From Thermothielavioides terrestris NRRL 8126 (Eukaryota > Ascomycota > Sordariomycetes > Sordariales > Chaetomiaceae), in NCBI RefSeq assembly GCF_000226115.1, contig NC_016458.1, positions 3,444,001-3,508,000 of the forward strand: 64,000 nucleotides of DNA, read 5' to 3'. Shown one piece after another: positions 22,712 through 36,551 of the stretch. Each line of letters begins with the position of its first letter. Position 1 is the stretch's first letter. The position numbers and the translations under genes are program-made. The notes under the pieces are model-generated. The model saw only the letters and a list, made by a program, of their open reading frames with translations, did not search any database and had not been told where the DNA came from.

Positions 22712-25700
22712 ATGGCTTCCTCACAGAAGATCTATACTTTCGAAAAACTCAAGGGAGTAGAGAACTACATTATATAGGCCCTCCGAATAGAGGCCTGCCT
22801 AACAAAACTCGGCCTTAAAGATGCCTTTGAGAGTGCTAACAACGATGTTGAAAAGTGTCAAAAGAAAGCATTGGCCGAGATAAAGCTCTAGGTAGAAGAT
22901 AGCCCTCTCTACTAAATAAAGGGCATTGAAACCGCTTTCTAAGCTTAGAAGCGGTATAAGGAGCTATATTACTTCGAAGGCTTTACCTCCAAATACCTTC
23001 TACTAAAGAAGTATTTCAATTGCCGGTTGGAAAACTTCGATTCAGTAGAAAAATACCTTAATAAGGTAAAAGAGAGTATTAACAATCTAAAATTATAGGA
23101 CGTTGAACTCCCTAAGGAAGTGAATATCGCTTAGGTGTTATTTAGTTTAATAGAGGAATTCAAGGGGTTTGCTAGTTCAATAATTCAGACCCTCTAAAAA
23201 AATCCTGATGCCTATACCTTTGATTCTCTCTTTGCTAGCCTTTTAGATAAATCTAGGAGGCTTGGTATCTCTTACAATATAAATAAGGATAGCTAAGTCT
23301 TTAGTGTTGTAAAGAGAAAGGGGAAGAAGATAAAGTGCAGTTACTATAAGCTCCTTAGGTATACTATAGATAACTATGCCTTTCTATACTTAGAAAAAGC
23401 TCCTAAGGGTTAGAAATATAAATCCTCTTTTGCCTTAAAGGCTATCTAAAAACCAAATAAGAGAAAAGAAGAGAGGGAGAAGAAAATCCACTTGGCTATA
23501 GCAAAATGGGCCTTGTTGGATAATATAGATATAGAGTCGAACACCGGTTCTAGCTCTCTACAAATCCTAAATACCAATAAACCTCCCTTGGCCTCTTCTT
23601 CTTTGGCCTCCCTTGCTGTAAATCCCGATGTCGAGATAGATACCAATAACGATTCGAATGCCGATTTGGAATTCGAAGATTGCCTTAACATCGGCAAGAT
23701 AGATTTGGATAACGAGAAGGATCACTTCGAGGTAAATAACCCTAATATTTTAATAAATAATACCTCCTTAGCAATAGATATTAATAACAATAACCTAGAT
23801 CGACTCCTTTAAGTGATGTTTAAGAGATTGGAAAAGGAGGGAAAGTCTTTGGCTCTAGAGGTATACTTAGATAGCTTTATAGCTAATACTAGTACCTAGA
23901 TAAGTGTAATAGCTAATAGAAGACTCTTCTCTTTATTTAAACCTATAAAGAAACAAGTTGCTTAGGGTAAAGTAACAACTATAAATATAATTAGAATTAG
24001 GAATGTTAAAACAGCTCTCTTTAATCTAATAACAAATAAAATAACTGTAGTCACTTAGAAGAACTGCTACTATATCCCAGAGATAGGAATAAATATAATA
24101 AGTGTCTCTGCCTTACTACAGTTGTTAACAATAACTATAAATAGATATCTATACTTAGTGAGGACCTTAGACTTTAGAACAATAGTATAAGGAGAAAAGA
24201 GAGATAGATTATTCTATATCCTAATAATCAATAACTAAAATAAAAATCTACCTCTGATAAATTATGTTAAGAGGGCAGTAGATATTGAGACACTATATAG
24301 GCGTTTCGGTTATTTAAATAAAAGGAATATAGATAACCTAATAAAAAACACTTCTTCTAATAATATTTATATAAAGAAGAAGAATAAGGATAAAGATAAC
24401 TGTTGTAAAGTCTGTCTTAAGGCTTTCTTTAAAAATAAGGTATATCGAGCATTAACAAATAAAATGGTATACGAATACCTTGATAAAATAAGTAGTGACC
24501 TCTGTGGCCCTTTCAAAACGCCTACCTATAATAGATATAGATATTTTATAACGTTTCTAGATAAAGGAACTAGATTCCTAGAGGTAGAACTGCTTTGTAC
24601 TAAAGACGAAGTCTATAATGCCTTTGTCAAATTTAAGGCAAGGTTAGAAAATAATAAAGATAATAAAAGGATATACATTTTCCAAAGTGATAACGGTGGT
24701 GAATATATATCTAAGATATTCGAAGACTTCCTTCTTAGAGAGGGTATAATACATCAACGTTCACTAGCCGATACTAAAGAGCTAAACGGCTTTCTAGAGC
24801 GTATAAATCAGACATTGCTTATAAGAGTAAGGGCAATGTTAATAGATTCGAGAGCTCTGAAATACCTTTAGGGAGAAGCTTTGTTAGCCGCTACCGATAT
24901 CTATAATAAAACTCCCTATTCGAGTCTCAAATATAAAACTCCTTTTGAGATGAAATATAAAATAAAACCAAATATTGATAATATAAGAATCTAAGGATCT
25001 AAAGCTTACTATAAGATAAAGGGACTATATAGCAATAACAAGCTCGCCAAACAAGCTGCGGAAGGCATATTAATAGGATTTAGGCAAGATAGTTATATCT
25101 ATAAAGTCTTTGACACAAATAAACAACGGGCTTTCTGGACCTGTGATATTAAAATACTCGAAGGCTAATTCTCTAATAAAGAGCTTAATAATAAGGATAA
25201 AAATAAGGAGATAGATAACCAACTTGTAGACTTGGATATAGAAATACCTAATAACACTCTAGATAACTCTCAAAATAAGACTTTGGCTCAGTCTCAGCCT
25301 CAAATAGAAGAGGATAATATAGTTGAGAAAAATCTAAGGATAATAACAAGGTCAATGACTGTAAGTATAAACTCCTCTGCTATAGCAATATAAGATAATA
25401 ATAATAATAACGATAAAGAACTTGTCGTTAAAATCCCTTGTAAAGAAGACCAATACTATAAACAATTCTAAAAGATATACTACTGTGTATAGATAATAGA
25501 TAAATATCTAGATATATTTCTAATAAAAGAAGGGAATAACGAGCTAAATAGCTATAACTAAGCAACAACTGGTCCCCACGCTAATAACTGGTCTAAGGCA
25601 ATGAAGCTTGAGATATCTAAGCTCGTCGACAAGAATACTTGGGATATTGTTGATATTCCTAAGGATAGACAACCACTTGGTGCCCGTTGGGTATATAGGT

Positions 25701-27061
25701 TGAAGACCGATTAGAATAACAATATAATAAAATACAAGGCTAGATGGGTAGTTTAAGGCTTTAAACAAATAGAAGGACTAGATTACTTAGAGACTTTCTC
25801 TATAGTATGTCGTCCAGAGATATATCGTATAACCTTTGTCTTAGCCATTGCCCTAGGTTAGACACTTCACCAATTTGATGTTAAGAATGCCTTTGTGTAT
25901 ACAGATATTGATACTGATATATATGTTGCTCTACTATAAAGCTTTTATAACGACCTCGATAAAAATAAGAAGTGCTTTAAACTGAAAAAGGCCTTATACG
26001 GTCTAAAACAATCACTAAGACTTTGGTATAAATACCTCTCTAATATTTTAAATAAACTTGGCTTCAAGGCAATACTATATGATGAAGGAGCCTTTATAAA
26101 TTATAACTATAAGATGATACTGCTTTGCTATATAGATGATCTAATAATAACTAGCCTAAATTATAAATAGATAAAGGAGATATTATAAAAGATCTCTACG
26201 GATATAGAGCTTAAATACATTGGCGAAGTAAATACTTTTCTTAGTATACAAATGAAGATAAACAAGAAGAATAAAACCCTTCTCCTTTACTAAGAAAAAT
26301 ATACTAGAAATATAATAAAGAAGTATAATAAGGAGGAACTTCCACTGAGAAAGAGTCTAACTCGAAATATAAAGCTGTATAAAAATAACGGGTAAGCCAC
26401 CTATAAAGAGACTATTGAGTATCAATGATACGTTAGTTCAATATTATACTTAGCAGTTAAAACGCGCTCTAATATTGCTTATCCTATACAAAGGTGTGCT
26501 AAATATGCTTTAAATCCGGCAAAGGAACACTTCCTAGCCGTTGATAATATCTTTGTATACCTTTATAACTGCCTAGAGGAAGGAATACTCTATAACTGCT
26601 CCAATATAAAAGAGTTAATATTAAAAATATACTGTGACTCCGATTGGGCAAGCTGCCCTAATACTAGACGATTAGTAACTGGCTATATAACAATGCTCGC
26701 TAATAACACTATAAGTTGGAGTAGTACTCTTTAGAAAACCGTTGCAACCTCTACTATAGAGGCAGAATATATAGCTTTGGCCGATGCTTGCAAAGAGGCA
26801 TTATATATATGCAATAGTTTTAACTATATAATAAGAGAGCTTTCTATACCTGTTCTAAAACAACTTCCTCTTATACTAGTTGATAACATTGGCGCTATAA
26901 AACTTGCTAATAACCCTGAATTTTATAAGAGAACTAAGCATATTGATATCCGATATCACTTTGTTCGAGAACTGCTAGAAAATAACGAGATTCAAATAAA
27001 ATATATTCCTTCAAAGGAAAATCTTGTAGATTCTCTTACAAAAACAATACCTATTACATAG
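22712..27061 (+). pseudogene. Copia gag-pol, RIP-inactivated
   Basis: One frame of about 1,450 codons from the ATG at 22,712. The landmarks checked at 22,712, 23,492, 24,464, 26,129 and 26,777 are all in that same frame, so no net frameshift exists. Gag (from 22,712) is of the UBN2 type with a decayed zinc knuckle near 23,335. Integrase follows from about 24,470, with its DDE core visible as SSDLCGPF, FQSDNGGEY and the Glu in ELNGFLERINQTL. RT has GARWVYRLKTD, FDVKNAFVY and the catalytic box CYIDDLII at 26,126. RNase H ends with EAEYIALADACKEA and DIRYHFVRELL. In-frame stops are mostly TAG or TAA. Retrotransposon polyprotein, not a host gene. Confidence 0.9.
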
Positions 27062-27098
27062 CTAGAACAGTGGAAGAAAAATATTCGGTTTGTATAAT

Positions 27099-27330
27099 GA
27101 GGGTTTTTCTCTATATATAGTTTCCCTCAAATACGATAAAAGGGTTTTCTCTATATAAGGTTTCCCTTAATAATATAAAAGACAAAAGGGTTTTCTCCAT
27201 ATAAGGTTTCCCTTAATAAGATAATAGGGTTTTTCCTATATAGGTTTTCCCTAAATAACTAATAAAGGGTTTTCTTACACTGAGTTTTCTCCTTATAATC
27301 TAAGAGAGGTTTTTACAATTTTTCCTCTTC
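27099..27330 (+). repeat. array of six short hairpins before the Copia 3' LTR
   Basis: Six units of about 30 nt, spaced about 40 nt, each with a 5-6 nt stem closing a T-rich loop that often contains CTATATA: GAGGG/CCCTC (27,100), AAGGG/CCCTT (27,140), AAGGG/CCCTT (27,186), TAGGG/CCCTA (27,225), AAGG/CCTT with a G-T pair (27,265), AGAGG/CCTCT (27,304). The outer stem pair changes in a compensating way between units. The array lies between the end of pol and the 3' LTR. Confidence 0.75.
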
Positions 27331-27411
27331 TCAATATACTCATTATAGGGGAGCTATAACAAATAACAATATAAATAACTAATCTAAGCGAGAGCTAAGA
27401 TTATAAGGGAG

Positions 27412-28305
27412 TGTTAATATATAACAATATAAATAACTAATATTAAGCATTCCCTATAATAAAGCTCCCTCTAAAGGTTCTATAACGTTATAACTACTAT
27501 AGTACTATAACTTATACCTTGGCAGTTACTAACAGTTGGTAATAGCTATTAGCTTTCGATAACAACTGCTAATGGCTGTTAACCTTGACGGTTGACAATG
27601 GCTAAGATGGAATCTGGATAAGTGGATCTAAGTCATTGGATCCGAGCTATCGGAACTGATATATCTGATCCGAATTGTCGGATCGGAGCCGTTCAGATCC
27701 GAGTATACGGATATTGAACGTTATACTTTGATAACTTAGCCAAATGCGGCTAGTGCAGCTCCGTTAGAACGTTCAGTGTAGCTCTGATTGGTTCTATACA
27801 TTATACTTTGATAACCTAGCTAAATACGGCTAGTGCAGCTCCGTCAGAACATTCTAATTAGCCGAACCTTGGCCAAATTAGCTAAGGTACGTACCGTAGC
27901 TCTAGAACTATAAATACCGCAGTGCCTTCCAGTTCTAGAAGATAGAACCTTGAACTAAATAGATCCTTTTACGAGTTGAACTCGTAGCCTCTGCTTCTTT
28001 GATCTATTTTTGCATATGCTGCAACTACTATCTGCGCTACGCTATCTCTATGACGAAGTACAACAGCACTAGGGTCCGAAGACCTTATATGCTTGCGATT
28101 AGCTATCCTGCTCCCAACCTTCCGAACTATCCTCCAAACCCTCCTACCAAGCCATTTACCCTGTACCCGCAGGGCATCCTCCTAAACCTCCGAACCTTCC
28201 AATACCTCCTAATCGACCTACCCTGCACCTTCGGTGTATACCTCTGAACCTGCTCTCCTGTGCTAGCCCTCTCCTCTAGCACAATAACAATCTATCTCTC
28301 TGATA
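27412..28305 (+). repeat. Copia 3' LTR
   Basis: 894 bp, same length as the 5' LTR. Ends CTCTCTGATA followed by TAAAG. A partial copy of the LTR start (AACAATATAAATAACTAAT) lies just upstream at 27,364-27,382, before the purine tract. Confidence 0.92.
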
Positions 28306-29150
28306 TAAAGCACCTTTATCTAATCTACGTATATAGATATATAGGTCACCTAACCCCCCTATTCCTCTCTACTCTATATTAAGTCTAAGCCTATAGGAAA
28401 AAACAGCAATGCCCTCATTGCCTTACTAACCTAGATCCTCTATATCGTTAGTTACTCTTAAATCGAGTGCTACGACGTAGGACTAGAAGCGTAGTACTAG
28501 ATTAATGTAGATAGTAGTCAACTAACTTCTCCTATATCTTACTATCGCTAGTAGGAATAGAGTTTTTACAAGGTTGGCTACGCTTATAAGCTAGTTAAGG
28601 TGCTAGATCAACTATAATAAGCTCGCTTTAGGAGATTAAGCGATCTAGATAATCGCTTTAGCGAGCTTAATATTCGTCGATTAGGTATAGCATATAGCGC
28701 AACTTATATATAGTTTTCTAAACGCTCTCTTTGTAGCTATAGCTAGTCTATTTAATTAAGTATTTAAGGCCTTTACGTATAATCTTATAGTCAAAGATTA
28801 TATTAACGTCGTATTTATTGCTTAATTCGTTGTCGTCGAAAGAGTAGTCTAATTAAAAGTCGACGATTAGGCTAAAAGGCAGAGCGTTATAGCTAAAAGG
28901 ATTATCCTCCTAAGGAGCTAGGCAGAGATAAGCAATAGAGATGATTAAGTAGATATCTATATTAGCTAGAAGATCTAATTCGTATACTAGACGGCTAATA
29001 TAGCGTTTAATTAGAAAAGGCCTAGTATACTATTGCAAATACTTCTAGGATAGGTTGCTAGGGAGATAGTAACTATAGTAGAGACGTAAATAGACCTTAT
29101 CACCTACCTAGAATTCAACATTGCGGTGTTTACTATTATAACGGCGCTTG

Positions 29151-29352
29151 TGTCACAGGATGCCCTATAACATAGTTAGTTGCATATTGATAAAATAGTA
29201 CGTATGCACTAGTCCGGATATAGACTAGTATAGGGTCGTAGGCTAGCGAGGATATCCTTTGCACTCTGTAGCTATCTCTTACTTCCCTTCCTTGCGCAAC
29301 TATATAAGTTAATACACTACTATAAAGTCATATTACTATCACTCCTATAATA
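29151..29352 (+). repeat. Gypsy-A 5' LTR
   Basis: 202 bp, TGTCACAGGATGC to CTCCTATAATA. Preceded by target duplication GCTTG. Downstream leader (29,461-29,484) contains six CGAC units. Confidence 0.92.
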
Positions 29353-29460
29353 GTTGGTTGCGTCTACTTCTTTATGTTATACGTCTCTTTCGCTATTTTC
29401 ATTTTCTCCTATATATATCGCGTATTACGCGTTTTTCTAGCTCGATCGGCGTATACTAAC

Positions 29461-29484
29461 CGACCGACCGACCGACCGACCGAC
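29461..29484 (+). repeat. (CGAC)6 microsatellite in Gypsy-A leader
   Basis: Six perfect tandem CGAC units between the 5' LTR and gag of Gypsy-A, followed by degenerate copies (TAAC, TGAC). Probably replication slippage within the untranslated leader. Confidence 0.85.
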
Positions 29485-29657
29485 TAACTGACTAATCAGT
29501 ACTATATATAGCGTAAGGCATTACATTCTAAGATTTGACCTTGAGAGGCTAAGAGCCAATTGACCTAGTAGGTTTACTAGCGTATATTTTAGCGTTTTTC
29601 AGGTTCTTTACAATTTTTCGAGTTTTACTATATAGCTGTTCGAGCCTATTTTCAACG

Positions 29658-30743
29658 ATAAGTGACCTAGTAGACGATATTACTATTGGTATAGTAGGCC
29701 TTTCTATCGATAAAGATACCTACGATCACTATAGCGAGTTTGCTATAGCTCTAGTATCGTATCTAAATCTCGCTAGTTTCTTTACTATATATAATAAGCC
29801 GATTATATATAGCCTAGGACCTATTTAGATTTGCCTAAAGGCTAGAGGCAACCTCTAGATCGATAGCCTATTTAAAATTCTTAATACTATAATCTATAAG
29901 TATAATGATTACTTTAAAGGCCTATATAACAAGATAGCCTACCTATAGCAGTTGCTTCGCGAATCTAATAAAGTAGCTAAGAACTATAAGACAGTTGCAA
30001 AAGTACTAACGTTAGCGATTAGCAAGATCGAAGGTAGCGATATAATGACGATCTTAATTAAGTACTCTAAAGTGTTTACTAAAGATACTAACAACTTAGT
30101 GAAGTATATAGAGGAATTTAAGCACTAGCGATAGCGTATATATATAATCTAGATAGACTACCTATATAAGTTCCTAATAGAGCGCTAGAAGTTGATCTAC
30201 TTCCTCTTAGTACTAGGAGGCTCTGCTTTTCGTAGTATCTTAAAGCGCCTAAAGGTGGTTATAGCTTACTTAGAGGACCTAGAGCAGTAGGTATAGCGTT
30301 CTATAGAGGATATAATTATAGAACTATTGAAGTAGTATAATACATTTAACGAAAAGATGGATATACTCTAGAAGATAATATAGCTATACTAGGATAGTGA
30401 TTATACTAATTTCGACTACTTTACATTGTATTTTATAACCTTTGTAACTACTCTTAAATAGGACAATAAGTAGAAGGTTATATAGTTCGAACTACGTCTA
30501 TACAATAAACTTAAGAAGACGATTAAGAGCTAGGACGATATATTTAACAACGACGATTTCGATAGCTAAGTAGAGAAATACTAGCGTCTTATAAACTGTT
30601 AGGCTATTGTAGTAGCTCTTAATAAGATAGGTAAAGGCCTTAAGAAGTCTACTAACAACGGTGATATTAGCTACAATATTAAGAAAGACGCTAGTAAAGT
30701 AGGTAAGCTAATAGACCTCGATAAAATAAAGCTCGCTATAGTA
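29658..30743 (+). pseudogene. Gypsy-A gag-like region, broken
   Basis: A frame from ATA at 29,658 (position of an expected ATG, ATG to ATA being a RIP-type change) through about 360 codons, with only TAG/TAA interruptions. The product would be helical and Lys/Leu-rich (for example NLVKYIEEF near 30,099), as capsid regions are, but without a diagnostic motif. The call therefore rests mainly on position after the 5' LTR. Somewhere before 30,743 it may pass into sequence of LINE C; I could not place that junction. Confidence 0.55.
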
Positions 30744-32450
30744 TTATTATTATTATTAATCTTACATCGAAGAGGCACTTAGTGCCTTGCCACTAAGGGC
30801 AAGCGGTCCCTCCACCTCTATATACACCATTTACACGCTACGCCTACGCTACGTTCCTGCTATATAGGGCGGGCCTCCCCGATTTCCTTTCTCCAACTTG
30901 CTAGAACTCACCTTTCTAGCCTAGTAGCGACGGAGATATAGCAGCCTATATAGCCTACTATATGCTACTTGCCTATACGATATACCCTTAGCGTAAACGC
31001 CTTAGTCGCTAAGTATATAGTATACGTAAGGGGAGCGGCTAGAGGCCGACCTTCCTACGCCTCTTCTTCCTTTTACGCCCCTTATTTACGCCGTTATCCT
31101 CGTAGCTAATCGCTAGAGGCTCTTCTACTACGCCGCTCTAGCTACTGTGTATCGGCTACGTGTCTACAGAGCCTTCTATTGCTCCTTCGTATTCTACTTC
31201 GCCCTCGACATTTAGTTCGAGCGCTAGCCGATACTCCTATAAGCGCCTAGTATATATTAGCTATCCTATAAGCGCCTAAGTGCCTCTTCTACTCCTAAGT
31301 AGTGTAAGTAGCGTATATTAGTCCTAGACGCTAAGCCTTCCTACAGTGACCGTTAGGTCCTTATAGTATATTGCAAAGTAGGCGATGGTCTTAGGCGCCT
31401 CGCTATAGTAGCAAAGCAGCGTAGGCGTATCTAGTATACCTTTCTAGAATAGGAACTGCCTTAAGCCAATAGCTCCTATATATATCTATATAAGGAGAGA
31501 GCTCTACACTTTACTAAGGTCCTTATATACCTATAGTATCTATATAGGGGGTTCTAGGCTATATAGGTCGGCTACTTCTCTATAGTATACCCTCTCTAGC
31601 CTCTTAACGTCTATATAGTATATCTATAACTCTCTATATACTTTCTACTCCTCTACTATAACTATATCTACATTAGTATAAAGCTAAGGCTCTTAGAGCC
31701 TCTATTCGTCATCTTTACTGCTCTTGCTCTACGCCTCTACCGCTATTATAAGGTAGTATAAAAGGAGCTATTCCTTAGCCTATACCTGCCTTCGTTCTAT
31801 AAGGGAATCCCCTATAGCTAGCCTTGTCTTTAAGGTACAATGTATATAGTACCTCTTCTTTAGCCTCAACGTTACCTTCGTATATATATTATATAAGAGC
31901 TATATAAGCCCTGTCCTTTAGAGCCTTTGCTTAGTATATACTGCCTAGCGGTTAAGGTATAGGTCTATAGAGGGCACTTAGGTCTCGCTCTCAAAGTTGT
32001 AGACTAGTATAGCCTTGTATACGCTAGCAACTACCTAGAGGTAGCCCAACTACGTTGTACTAAAGCTATATACAATCCTATAGAGGGTCCCTCTAACTAG
32101 TATCGAGGTATACTACGCTATAGCTCTATATAAGAGGACATTCCTAATAACTTTTATATAGATCTCCTAGGCTCGTACAATATATAACCTATACATCTTC
32201 GCTATAAGCCTTATAAGGGCGAACTTCTATATAGCTATCTTCGCCTCTACCGCTTTCCTATATACTTTGAAGGAGAGCTTACGATCTAGCTATACGCCTA
32301 GGAACCTCGCCGACTCTACTAGGGTAAGCCCTAGTTGGCCCTCGCCTAAGATGTTAACGACCTCTGTATATAGCCGCCACACTCTCGTAAAGTAGATAAG
32401 CTCGCTCTTCGCTAGTTCAAACTGTATACCTTGCTCTACCACCCATTTCT
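30744..32450 (-). mobile_element. 5'-truncated LINE copy D
   Basis: Minus-strand LINE fragment with a short (TTA)5 tail at 30,744-30,758 and a body matching the 3' part of LINE C, including the basic block read as KRRRKRRRRKVGL-like on the coding strand. It is flanked by identical 13-bp target duplications GCTCGCTATAGTA (30,731-30,743 and 32,451-32,463). Truncation at its 5' end is typical of target-primed reverse transcription. It interrupts LINE C, whose endonuclease region resumes at 32,464. Confidence 0.82.
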
Positions 32451-32775
32451 GCTCGCTATAGTATATATCTTTAATAACGTCTTAAACTACTGCTATACCA
32501 ATGGCCTATATTTCAACTATACTCGCGGTACACCTACTTAGGTTCGTTAAAGCAATAGAGATAGTATAATCAACTATATCTAGGCAATGTAGAGCAGTAG
32601 CGCCTAGTAGCTAAGGCTACTCGACTTAGTAGGCTTAGACTACGTGCTTTAAGTAGCTAAAGTGCCGTTGAGGGGGAGTAGTAGTAGAGCTATTATACTA
32701 CTAGGCTATAGCTAGGTGCTACTAAACTATAAGAAGTATAAAGCTAAAACGTAGTTCCTTACCCTACTAGAAGAG

Positions 32776-33868
<1,093 letters not shown>

Positions 33869-34639
33869 AGAAGAGATTAATATAGTAGAGAAACTTAAAG
33901 ATATTATAGGTACTCTAATATATAAGCTAACTAGTATTATAGACATAGTAGCGCTATACTAGAAGCTTAACTAGGGATCCTATATGCTATAGTAGAACCT
34001 CGAAGTCGATAAAGCAGTATAGAAAGCGAGGAGAGCTAAACGTACTTAGTAGTTAAGCTATATTATAAGCTTCTAAAAATACTACTATAAGGCGGTAAAG
34101 TAGTTTAAACGCTATACTAGCTGATTATAGACGCTATACTAGCGCTGTTCACGTGCTAGAGTATTGAGAAAATAGAAGCTAATGTAGGATATTGAGAGGT
34201 AGATATAGCTCTAGAGCTATCAACGCTCTAAGCTCTTAACGCTACTAGCGCTCTAGCTAGGGCTTAGCGAGCTTTAGAGCGCTATAATATACGCCTAGAA
34301 GGTAGAGGTATTAGTAGAGCGCTTCTTCCCTATACTATAGGCGTAGTATAATAGTATTCTCAACTAGGACTAGCCTAAAAAGTCTTTCTATAATATTATA
34401 TTAATCGACTAGGAGGTCTATAGTAGCGATATTATAGAGATTATAAGCTATATAGGATCGAATAAAGCGCTTAGCAAAGACCTTTTTACTAATAAGTTCT
34501 TTAAGGCCTATAATAAAGAAGGGAAGCTGTTGAGATTAGGTTATTCTAGAAACTTTGTAGTACTATAGCTTAGAACTAAGCAGGAGAACTTAGAAGGGCT
34601 TATAGGGCCTAATAGGCCTATAGCCTTCTATAGTGGCAG

Positions 34640-35215
34640 TGCGGCATAGGCTAGATAAAGGACTTATATAGGCTTGCGTTGCGTTAAACAGCTTTGTATT
34701 CTACTATTAAGTAGGCATCTCCTCTTCTATTTATATACTCACTAGCCTAGGTGCAGTGTTCTGCACGAGCTAGCGGGCTATAGGGCGGATTTCCCATACC
34801 TGCAAAACTCATTTAGCTAGGTTTTCCTAAAAATTGGCTCGCGAGCTCGCGAACTAGCTCCAACCAATCACTAATCCCACTGCCTCTGTAGCCCTATCTA
34901 CTTTAACCCTAAATTTGAAGGCTTTACCAACCCTAACCCTAAATGGTATATATATAGATATATAGTCCTTTGACTAAGGCATCGATATATATAAGCTAGT
35001 TCTATTTTAGTAAAGGTTTAGCTAAGATGCAGCTATTCAAATATAGTAGGTGCAGGGTAGGTAGGAGGTGTAGGGTAGGTCGCGTAGGAGAGGTGCAGGG
35101 TAGGTTAGTTGGGAGCAGTGCAGGGTAGGTCCTTTAGGAGACAACCACCACTGCGCTAGAGGTGTAAGGTAGGTGGCTCGAGGTAACCACCTTACTACAA
35201 CTACTACTATAGCAG
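34640..35215. mobile_element. unassigned insert that seems to have escaped RIP
   Basis: Interrupts LINE C between pre-RT and RT. Unlike its surroundings it keeps CA and TG steps. It contains TTAACCCTAAA and CCAACCCTAACCCTAAAT (34,903-34,944), which resemble telomere repeats, and four degenerate copies of GGTGCAGGGTAGGT (35,049-35,130). That unit also occurs, inverted, in the Copia LTR. No coding capacity. Borders are approximate; no target duplication found. Confidence 0.5.
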
Positions 35216-35847
35216 TTCTCCAATACTATTTACATAGCCTACTTGCTATAGTAGGTTTAATAGAAGCTATCAAAGGTACTTATAGTAATTATATACGTTT
35301 ACTTTAAGCTAGAGCACTTCCTATATAGATTCTATGCTATATAGGTGGTCGTTCTAAGGAAGCTAGGGAAGTTTCTAGAGCAGCTAAAGGAGGTAGAGGC
35401 GTACTACTTAATATCGCTATTTAGTATAGTAGGTAAGATTATCGAGGTAGCTATTATAGATTAGATAATATATATAGCTAAGGTATATAAGCTACTCCTA
35501 GAGATATAGATAGGTTTTTAGCAATATAGGCCAATAGAGGTAGCGATCTAGGTAGTAACTAATGTAGTAAAGATAGTATAGGCGTATAGCGCTTATATAT
35601 CGCTGCTATAGCCTGCTACGGCTACGCCAACGGCTTAGCATACTAAATCACTAGCTACAATATAGGCCTAGGAGAGCGTACGCCGAGGTACCTACAGTGT
35701 TTAGGATAGGCGAAAGCCGTAGCAACGAAGGCCTATATACCCTCCTAAATAGAGGGGAGGGGAGCAGCTAGCAAGGCAACAATCACGCCGCTAAGGCGCC
35801 CTATAGGCTTAAGTCGCTATATAGATAGTGTAGAAGAGGACTACTCT

Positions 35848-36097
35848 TGATATAGGGCAAGAGAAACAGGGGGGTCATATAACCCATGTGTCTATATACG
35901 TAGATTAGATAAGGGTGCCCCGCGCCTTACGTTATAGACTTTGCAACGCTAGGCCCAATCGGGCAAGCGAGGTACACACACGTGTTCTGCTCTATAGGCA
36001 CGTATTTCTTAGCGTATCGCTGCCTAGATCTTCGATCTACTACTATCATTAATCTACATCTTGTTATTCTATATATCTATAGCACTTCTCCGCATCA
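35848..36097 (+). repeat. Gypsy-B 5' LTR
   Basis: 250 bp, TGATATAGGGCAAG to CTTCTCCGCATCA. Contains a run of six G about 25 bp from its start. Confidence 0.92.
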
Positions 36098-36551
36098 AGT
36101 AGTAGCTACAACTACAAGATCATTGACCTAATTATTCTTTTATCGTCATTAATCGACTAGCCTATACAACGACTTTGCCAACAATAGTAGCTGGTTAAAC
36201 CCCCGCTTTCTTTGTGTAGCGACTTAACGAGGTTAATAGCGTTAAAGGCACCTAATCCTACCTTCGAACGACGGTTTAGTCGAAGAGCCTCGATCGCATA
36301 GCGGTTCTACCAATAGCGATTACGATCTTTAGCCATCGATCGATCAGTCTATATAGCGGCGATCTAGCATCGCTAACAGCAGTGGCCGATCAACTATCTA
36401 GTTCTTCTCGTATAGCGGCGACGATCAACAGCGATTAGAACACCCTCTTCTTCAAGCCGACAAACCTTTTATTAGGCCTTCGTCAACTATCTCGTCAATA
36501 ATACACCTATTCGACCTAACTTCTATAGTTTAAATCAAGGCGACTATTAAG

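Larger units (their letters stand above)
21675..28305 (+). mobile_element. Ty1/Copia LTR retrotransposon
   Basis: Complete in structure: two 894-bp LTRs (21,675-22,568 and 27,412-28,305), TG..CA/TA ends, and TAAAG on both sides (21,670-21,674 and 28,306-28,310) as target-site duplication. The internal region has one long reading frame with domains in Copia order (gag, protease, integrase, RT, RNase H), then a hairpin array and a purine-rich tract (ATTATAAGGGAG) directly before the 3' LTR. The LTRs differ mainly by C/T and G/A changes. The element landed in the LTR of Gypsy-B2. RIP has placed stop codons in the coding region, so it cannot move on its own. Confidence 0.93.

Noticed and set aside
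27099..27330. CRISPR-like array (regularly spaced short repeats)
   Set aside because: Units are degenerate hairpins without unique spacers and lie inside a eukaryotic retrotransposon.
34903..34944. True telomere or chromosome end
   Set aside because: Only about three degenerate CCCTAA-type units, inside the window and flanked by LINE sequence on both sides.
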